Of a DNA stretch of 9,607 nucleotides, positions 5,021-9,607 are shown piece by piece (positions within the stretch are counted from its first letter, which is position 1; each line of letters begins with the position of its first letter). The notes under the pieces were generated by a model. That model did not search any database and was not told the origin of the DNA. It worked only from the letters and a program-made list of their open reading frames with translations. Source of the DNA: Ferruginibacter sp. (GTDB lineage Bacteria > Bacteroidota > Bacteroidia > Chitinophagales > Chitinophagaceae); assembly GCA_025352435.1 (NCBI GenBank), contig JANXTN010000275.1:1-9607 (forward strand), written 5' to 3'. Both the position numbers and the translations under genes were made by a program.

Positions 5021-7234
5021 ATGAATTGGCTTAAAAATGTATTTTTCTCTCTGCCAATACAGTTGTTCATTTTGCATTTTCGAAAACACCAGGTATTGCT
5101 TATTTTTTGGTGTGCGCTGTTCAGCACCGTTGCAAGCAGGTTTATGAAAAATTTCGGCGCTGATACTTTATTTTTTTCTCCCGAATATTTAGGCTCAGTG
5201 AATTTTTATGGTACGTTTATTACTGGTATTTCGCTGGGAATTTTGATAATGAGTTGGAATATCACCACCTTTATTTTGCACAGCAAAAGACTGAGGTTCT
5301 TAGCCACCACATCTCATCCTTTTTTAAATTATTGTATAAACAATGCTTTAATTCCTCTTTTGTTTGTTCTCTTTTATTTTATAAAACTTTATCAGTTTAA
5401 TGATTACAAAGAGCTGATGCCGGTAAGCGAAATAATGCTTGAATTGCTTGGTATTTTCAGCGGCATATTTATTTTAATCTTATTTTCTTTTGCTTATTTT
5501 TTTGGTGCAGGAAAGACTATTGAAAGAACAATGATTCCGATCATAAAGGACAATAACCTTTTCAATAAAACATTTGGTAAGAGAGAAAATAAATTTGATG
5601 AGTTTTCTTTAAAGTCTCTTTGGTATGTGAGCACCTCTTTCAACATTATCAAATGCAGAAATGTTTCGCATTACCGACAGGAATTTTTAGATACAGTTTT
5701 TAAACGCCATCACTTGGCGGCTATTTTAAGTATAGTTGTAGCTTTTATCCTCATAGTTACTACCGGCTTTTTGCAGGATTATTTATTGTTTGAAATCCCT
5801 GCAGCTGCGAGTATTTTAATTGTTTTTGCATTACTAATTTCTGTAATTGGAGCCCTTTCCTATTTTTTGGAAAGCTGGAGTTTGTTAGCTGTAATCATTA
5901 TCCTTTTTGGATTAGATATTTTATACGAAAAAGAAATAATTGATCCGAGTAATAAAGCATATGGTTTAAATTATGAAGATAAAAAGGATAGGCCATTATA
6001 TGACAACAATACTTTGCTGGCGCTTTGTACAGCAGAGAAAATTAAAGAAGACAAACTAAAAATGATTGAAGTGCTAAGCAAATGGAAAGCCAGGCAAAAA
6101 ACTAATAGGCCGATAATGGTGTTTATTAATGTGAGCGGCGGAGGGCTTCGAAGTGCAGCTTTTACAATGAATGCATTACAAAAAACAGACAGCATTTGTG
6201 GAAGTGAATTAATGAAAAAAACTTTTCTGATAAGTGGTGCAAGTGGTGGCATGCTTGCGGCAGCTTATTACAGAGAATTGTATTCAAGGAAGCTTAGAGA
6301 TACATCACAAAATATTTATGATAAAGAATATACCGATAACATCGCCAAAGATCTTTTAAACCCTGTGTTCACCTCCTTAATGGCTAGAGATATTTTTGCG
6401 CCTGTACAAAAATTTTCTGTTGATAATAACTCTTACGTGAAGGACAGGGGTTATGCTTTTGAAAAAAAACTTTCGGAAAATACCGGACAGCTTTTAAACA
6501 GACAATTAAAAGATATACAGAGAGAAGAATCTTCCGGAGCAGTCCCGCTACTCTTCTTTAATGCGGTTATAAAAGGCGACGGACGAAAAATAATGATCAG
6601 TACACAACCTATAAGTTTTATGATGAGACCTTATGAAATGGAAGCAAAAAACACCACAGGTATTGATGCTATAGATTTTGCTGCTTTTTTTAAAAATTGC
6701 CAGCCATTTAATTTAAGAATGCTTACTGCACTGAGAATGAATGCCACGTTTCCTTATGTTTTGCCCAATGTATGGTTGCCAAGTAAGCCTGTGATAGATG
6801 TCATGGATGCAGGCTTAAGAGATAATTATGGGCAGGAAACAAGCCTGCGTTTTATTGATAATTTTAAGGAATGGATTGAGGAAAATACTGGAGGCGTTTT
6901 GTTGTTGCAAATAAAAGACAGACCGAATGCAGACTTGCAGCAAACTTTTGAAACAAATTCTGCCACAGATATGATAGTAACACCTGCTACCATGTTGCAA
7001 CACAACTGGTTTAAAATGCAGGAGTATTACCAGGCGGACCAGTTTAATTATTTTAAAAATTCTGTAAATTTTTCAATGTACAAATCCGTCATAATGTATC
7101 TTCCTGAAAAACAAGAACAAACGGCCGCATTGAATTTCCATTTATCTCGTAGAGAGAAAAGAGATATTGTAGCATCATACACCAATGTACAAAATCAAAA
7201 AGAAGTATTTAAAATTGCAAATCTTTTAAAGTGA
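5021..7234 (+). CDS. Polytopic membrane protein with C-terminal patatin-like phospholipase domain
   Basis: A 737-residue protein. Residues ~20-300 carry about seven hydrophobic helices (near 24-43, 62-86, 109-127, 141-165, 231-252, and a close pair within 259-300), interrupted by a charged loop near 168-230. A charged linker (~301-366) leads to a patatin domain. Its oxyanion-hole loop is SGGGLRSA (372-379), the nucleophile elbow is GASGG with S408, and the partner Asp is D596 in MDAGLRDNYG. The Ser-Asp dyad is therefore complete, with DAG in place of the commoner DGG/DGA. Patatins hydrolyse acyl esters of phospholipids or glycolipids; here the lipase would be anchored at the cytoplasmic membrane, probably facing the cytoplasm. 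I recall similar long patatin proteins in Bacteroidota, none with a known substrate. It follows ctaA by 45 bases with no obvious promoter between. Its stop codon directly abuts that of the lipid kinase on the other strand. Confidence 0.85.
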   Translation: MNWLKNVFFSLPIQLFILHFRKHQVLLIFWCALFSTVASRFMKNFGADTLFFSPEYLGSVNFYGTFITGISLGILIMSWNITTFILHSKRLRFLATTSHPFLNYCINNALIPLLFVLFYFIKLYQFNDYKELMPVSEIMLELLGIFSGIFILILFSFAYFFGAGKTIERTMIPIIKDNNLFNKTFGKRENKFDEFSLKSLWYVSTSFNIIKCRNVSHYRQEFLDTVFKRHHLAAILSIVVAFILIVTTGFLQDYLLFEIPAAASILIVFALLISVIGALSYFLESWSLLAVIIILFGLDILYEKEIIDPSNKAYGLNYEDKKDRPLYDNNTLLALCTAEKIKEDKLKMIEVLSKWKARQKTNRPIMVFINVSGGGLRSAAFTMNALQKTDSICGSELMKKTFLISGASGGMLAAAYYRELYSRKLRDTSQNIYDKEYTDNIAKDLLNPVFTSLMARDIFAPVQKFSVDNNSYVKDRGYAFEKKLSENTGQLLNRQLKDIQREESSGAVPLLFFNAVIKGDGRKIMISTQPISFMMRPYEMEAKNTTGIDAIDFAAFFKNCQPFNLRMLTALRMNATFPYVLPNVWLPSKPVIDVMDAGLRDNYGQETSLRFIDNFKEWIEENTGGVLLLQIKDRPNADLQQTFETNSATDMIVTPATMLQHNWFKMQEYYQADQFNYFKNSVNFSMYKSVIMYLPEKQEQTAALNFHLSRREKRDIVASYTNVQNQKEVFKIANLLK

Positions 7235-8128
7235 TCAAGGTTGATACAGAAGGAAGGCCTGTTCTATAATTTCTACATCAAATGACATAGCAGTTTCTGT
7301 GGGTTCACCATCAATATGAAATGGCGCATTGTCAAAATTCTGAATGGTTATTTTCTTGGTTTGAAAATAAAGAATTGATTTGTCTGAATTCCGGACCGGA
7401 GAAATCTTTCCATCTTTAATGTGTTTCAATAATTTAAATACTAAACTAAACTTTCCAGCTTTTTTCACAATTACAATATCCAGCAACCCGTCACTAAGGC
7501 TAGCTTTGGGAGCAATCACAATACTGTTTCCAAACTGGTTACTGTTAGCTATGCTTAAAAAAAATGCGTTTGTTGTAAATGTATTTCCGTTGACAGAAAC
7601 TCTAAAGCGGAAAGGTTTTGCTTTAAAAAAATTCTTTAATGTTTGTTTGATATAAGTGGATGAACCACGTGTTGCTTTCCTCGCAAAATCATGCGAAACC
7701 TGTGCATCAAAACCCAGTCCACACAAATGGCAACTGTAGTTTTTATTGATGGTAAGAGCATCAACAAAACTTGCTTTTCCATTCAATATAACTTCCAATG
7801 CTTTCTTATAATCTTTTGGTATACCTGCGGTAAAAGCCATGCCGTTCCCGGATCCTAATGGAATGATTCCGACTCTGATTTTTGTTTTTACTAAGTAAGA
7901 TGTTATTTGATTTACTGTACCATCGCCACCACAAATAATTATATCAGTGATACTTTCACGTAATATTTTTTCTTTTAAAAATGAATAGTTACCATTTTCC
8001 CTGGCGCTTAAAATCTCATGACGATATTGAAGGTTTGTAAGCTTTTCCTCTATGTATGAACGGATATTTTTTTTATTGGCCGTGCCTGATATGGGATTTA
8101 TAAAAATTAAAAAATTACGGGTACTCAA
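7235..8128 (-). CDS. Diacylglycerol kinase-type lipid kinase (YegS/DagK family)
   Basis: A 297-residue lipid kinase of the DAGK-catalytic family. The N-terminal domain has NPISG (11-15) for nucleotide binding, the catalytic loop CGGDGTVN (66-73) and IPLGSGNGMA (89-98). The C-terminal beta-sandwich has CGLGFDAQV and ends with HIDGEP (D273-G274-E275). The family phosphorylates diacylglycerol, ceramide-like or other lipid alcohols with ATP at the inner membrane face. The exact lipid is not evident, and Bacteroidota also make sphingolipids, so a sphingoid substrate is possible. There is no in-frame ATG near the N-terminus: the family start falls on TTG at 8128-8126, and no upstream in-frame ATG occurs before the stop at 8176-8174. 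It lies 52 bases downstream of fabH in the same direction, so it probably shares its transcript. Confidence 0.9.
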   Translation of the reverse strand: MSTRNFLIFINPISGTANKKNIRSYIEEKLTNLQYRHEILSARENGNYSFLKEKILRESITDIIICGGDGTVNQITSYLVKTKIRVGIIPLGSGNGMAFTAGIPKDYKKALEVILNGKASFVDALTINKNYSCHLCGLGFDAQVSHDFARKATRGSSTYIKQTLKNFFKAKPFRFRVSVNGNTFTTNAFFLSIANSNQFGNSIVIAPKASLSDGLLDIVIVKKAGKFSLVFKLLKHIKDGKISPVRNSDKSILYFQTKKITIQNFDNAPFHIDGEPTETAMSFDVEIIEQAFLLYQP

Positions 8129-8180
8129 AACAAGACGGTAGTTTAGTAAATAAATGTGCTGTAATATCCTACATTATTTA

Positions 8181-9224
8181 TTACCATTTTAAAAGTGCAC
8201 TTCCCCAAGTGAAGCCGCTGCCAAATGCCGCAAGACAAACCAAATCTCCTTCTTTTATTTTTCCTGCTTCCCAGGCTTCGCACAAAGCAATAGGGATAGA
8301 TGCTGCAGTAGTGTTACCGTATTTTTCTATGTTATTAAATACCTGCTCATCTTTTAACTGCAGTTTTTGTTGTACAAATTGTGCTATGCGAAGATTTGCC
8401 TGATGTGGAATTAATAAGTCAATATCCGTTGTCTTAAAATTATTTTTCTCCAACGCTTCTGCTATCACTTCAGGAAACTTCACGATCGCTTTTTTAAACA
8501 CTGCAGGCCCATCCATGATCGGAAAGTTTTGTCCATTCTCCAACATCTCGTGGCTCATAAACATTTCACCCCTTGGGGCCTCTACAAAGTTTGCCAGTTT
8601 TTCTTTCAGCCAATGGTTGGCATGCGTACCAGGGTTAGGCATCGCTAATATTTCTGCGCTTTCGCCATCGCTGTGTAAATGTGTACTTAAAATTCCCGGT
8701 GCTTCTGTTGGTTGCAAAACTACTGCACCAGCCCCATCTCCAAATATTACAGAGATGTTTCTACCTCTTGTAGAAAAGTCTAACCCGAAAGAATGCTTCT
8801 CACTTGCAACCAATAAAATATTTTTATACATACCTGTTTTTATGAACTGGTCTGCTACAGAAAGTGCATAAATAAAACCGCTGCATTGGTTGCGTATATC
8901 TAATGCACCAATCTCCTTCATCTTCATGGCACGTTGTACCAATACGCCACAACCGGGGAAATAATAGTCAGGACTGAGCGTAGCAAAAATGATGAAATCT
9001 ACATCCTGTGCGGTAATGCCTGCTCGCTGTAATGCAATCTCAGCGGCCTTTACGCCCATAGTTGTGGTAGTTTCTTCTGTGCGGTGTGCATATCTGCGTT
9101 CCTGTATCCCGGTGCGCTCCTGTATCCATGCGTCACTGGTTTCTATATATTCTGTAAGGTCGTTATTGGTAACTATATTTTCAGGAACGTACATTCCTAT
9201 TCCTGCAATTTTTGTATTAAACAT
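8181..9224 (-). CDS. fabH: 3-oxoacyl-ACP synthase III (KAS III)
   Basis: A 347-residue ketoacyl-ACP synthase III that starts fatty acid synthesis by condensing an acyl-CoA with malonyl-ACP in the cytoplasm. The Cys-His-Asn triad is intact: C114 in NQCSGFIYA, H274 in IPHQANLRI, and N304 in YGNTTAASIP. The N-terminal TKIAGIGMYVPENIVTN and the C-terminal GDLVCLAAFGSGFTWGS are standard. The frame opens upstream at GTG 9242, but I chose ATG 9224 because MFNTKIAGIG matches the family N-terminus. Compared with E. coli FabH (317 residues; C112, H244, N274) there are about 28 extra residues between Cys and His, around residues 195-235 (NPGTHANHWLKEKL and following). His-Asn spacing is unchanged at 30. 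It lies between obg and the lipid kinase, all on the minus strand. Confidence 0.95.
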   Translation of the reverse strand: MFNTKIAGIGMYVPENIVTNNDLTEYIETSDAWIQERTGIQERRYAHRTEETTTTMGVKAAEIALQRAGITAQDVDFIIFATLSPDYYFPGCGVLVQRAMKMKEIGALDIRNQCSGFIYALSVADQFIKTGMYKNILLVASEKHSFGLDFSTRGRNISVIFGDGAGAVVLQPTEAPGILSTHLHSDGESAEILAMPNPGTHANHWLKEKLANFVEAPRGEMFMSHEMLENGQNFPIMDGPAVFKKAIVKFPEVIAEALEKNNFKTTDIDLLIPHQANLRIAQFVQQKLQLKDEQVFNNIEKYGNTTAASIPIALCEAWEAGKIKEGDLVCLAAFGSGFTWGSALLKW

Positions 9225-9269
9225 GCAATCTATTTTAGCCACGCAAATTACATTAATTGTATTGGATAT

Positions 9270-9290
9270 GAAACGGTTTCAAATGAAACC
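9270..9290. repeat. Overlapping GAAAC/GTTTC inverted repeats in the obg-fabH gap
   Basis: Three alternating half-sites, GAAAC (9270-9274), GTTTC (9276-9280) and GAAAC (9285-9289), make two mutually exclusive palindromes. One is GAAAC-G-GTTTC, the other GGTTTC-AAAT-GAAACC. No U-tract follows on the minus strand, so it is not a typical terminator. It sits about 45 bases upstream of the fabH ATG and may be an RNA structure or a regulator site. Confidence 0.35.
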
Positions 9291-9295
9291 AACAT

Positions 9296-9607
9296 TTATT
9301 TCACTGTATCCTTTTGCGGAGCATTTAACGAACGCCACAACATATCTTTTAATTGTAAAAGATTGTATCCGGTTATAGATGAGAAAAATATAGAAGTAAT
9401 GTTTTGCGGCAATTCTTTTTTTATGCTTCCCGCAATTCTTCGTCGAGCATATCTGCTTTGCTGATGGCAATTACAAAATCTTTCTGCAGCATTTCCGGAT
9501 TGTATTCCTGCAATTCGTTTCGTAAAATTTCAAATTCTTTTTTATGGTCTGCGCTATCTGCAGGTATTACAAAAAGTAGAATTGAGTTTCTTTCAATATG
9601 GCGAAGA
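9296..9607 (-). CDS. obg: GTPase Obg/CgtA, C-terminal part, interrupted by a one-base frameshift
   Basis: The window edge cuts the gene inside its G domain. The first frame (9607 to 9421) reads [20 protein letters not shown], then [25 protein letters not shown] and a TAA stop. LRHIER and the SKAD motif (G4 position) identify Obg, a ribosome-associated GTPase needed for 50S maturation and usually essential. After a one-base step at about 9424-9426 the next frame continues without a break to the TAA at 9298-9296: [19 protein letters not shown], then [11 protein letters not shown]. This is the expected Obg end with the G5 motif SSITG. So one base is missing relative to the ancestral frame. Because the gene is normally indispensable, a sequence error is as likely as a real mutation. 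It precedes fabH by 71 bases. Confidence 0.82.

Noticed and set aside
4672..5034. 120-codon plus-strand frame overlapping the end of ctaA
   Set aside because: It is out of frame with both strongly supported genes and Cys/Phe-rich in a way typical of a shifted membrane-protein frame.
5021..7234. Patatin as a CBASS-type (CapV-like) antiphage effector
   Set aside because: No CD-NTase, Cap2/Cap3 or other defence gene is adjacent. The neighbours are ctaA and lipid genes, and the protein has a long membrane domain unlike CapV.
9279..9470. 63-codon minus-strand open frame downstream of the obg stop
   Set aside because: It is a third frame over the obg C-terminus. The adjacent frame gives a clear Obg ending, so this one is a shadow.

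Overview
The window looks like a chromosomal stretch of a low-GC Bacteroidota bacterium, most likely from the Chitinophagaceae or a close relative. The evidence is the protein sequences (DnaN, RecX, RNase HII, CtaA, FabH and Obg all read as Bacteroidota versions), the almost complete absence of Shine-Dalgarno sequences, and several perfect copies of the Bacteroidota -7 box TAnnTTTG at sensible distances upstream of genes. There is no phage, transposon, CRISPR array, tRNA or rRNA. Most of the content is core housekeeping.

Layout from left to right. The 5' part of dnaN (minus) lies divergent from recX (plus). The next ~500 bases hold an interspersed-repeat-like CACGGATTA element and a decayed, Cys-rich copper-storage-type (DUF326/Csp) gene on the minus strand that has a frameshift and no ATG. 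Then come msrC, the free methionine-R-sulfoxide reductase (plus), and a hairpin whose U-tract lies on the minus strand. Next are a cupin_8/JmjC-like oxygenase and rnhB (both minus). The cupin gene has a candidate promoter with a perfect 8-5-8 palindrome at an operator-like position. rnhB is divergent from ctaA (heme A synthase, plus), which is followed 45 bases later by a 737-residue protein joining about seven membrane helices to a patatin lipase domain. Facing it, stop codon against stop codon, is a minus-strand series in the order obg, fabH, diacylglycerol-kinase-type lipid kinase.

Functional themes are replication and repair (dnaN, recX, rnhB), redox and respiration (msrC, ctaA) and membrane lipid metabolism (patatin, lipid kinase, fabH). 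The lipid genes are neighbours, but only the minus-strand ones could share a transcript with each other.

The observations most worth a second look are: a one-base frameshift in obg, normally an essential gene, that removes the G5 motif; the double lesion in the copper-storage gene; the membrane-patatin fusion; an Asn in place of an expected heme-ligand His in CtaA; the palindrome in front of the cupin gene; and the zero-gap tail-to-tail junction TGATCA. I found no convincing new multi-gene system. The membrane-patatin protein is the closest thing to an uncharacterised activity.
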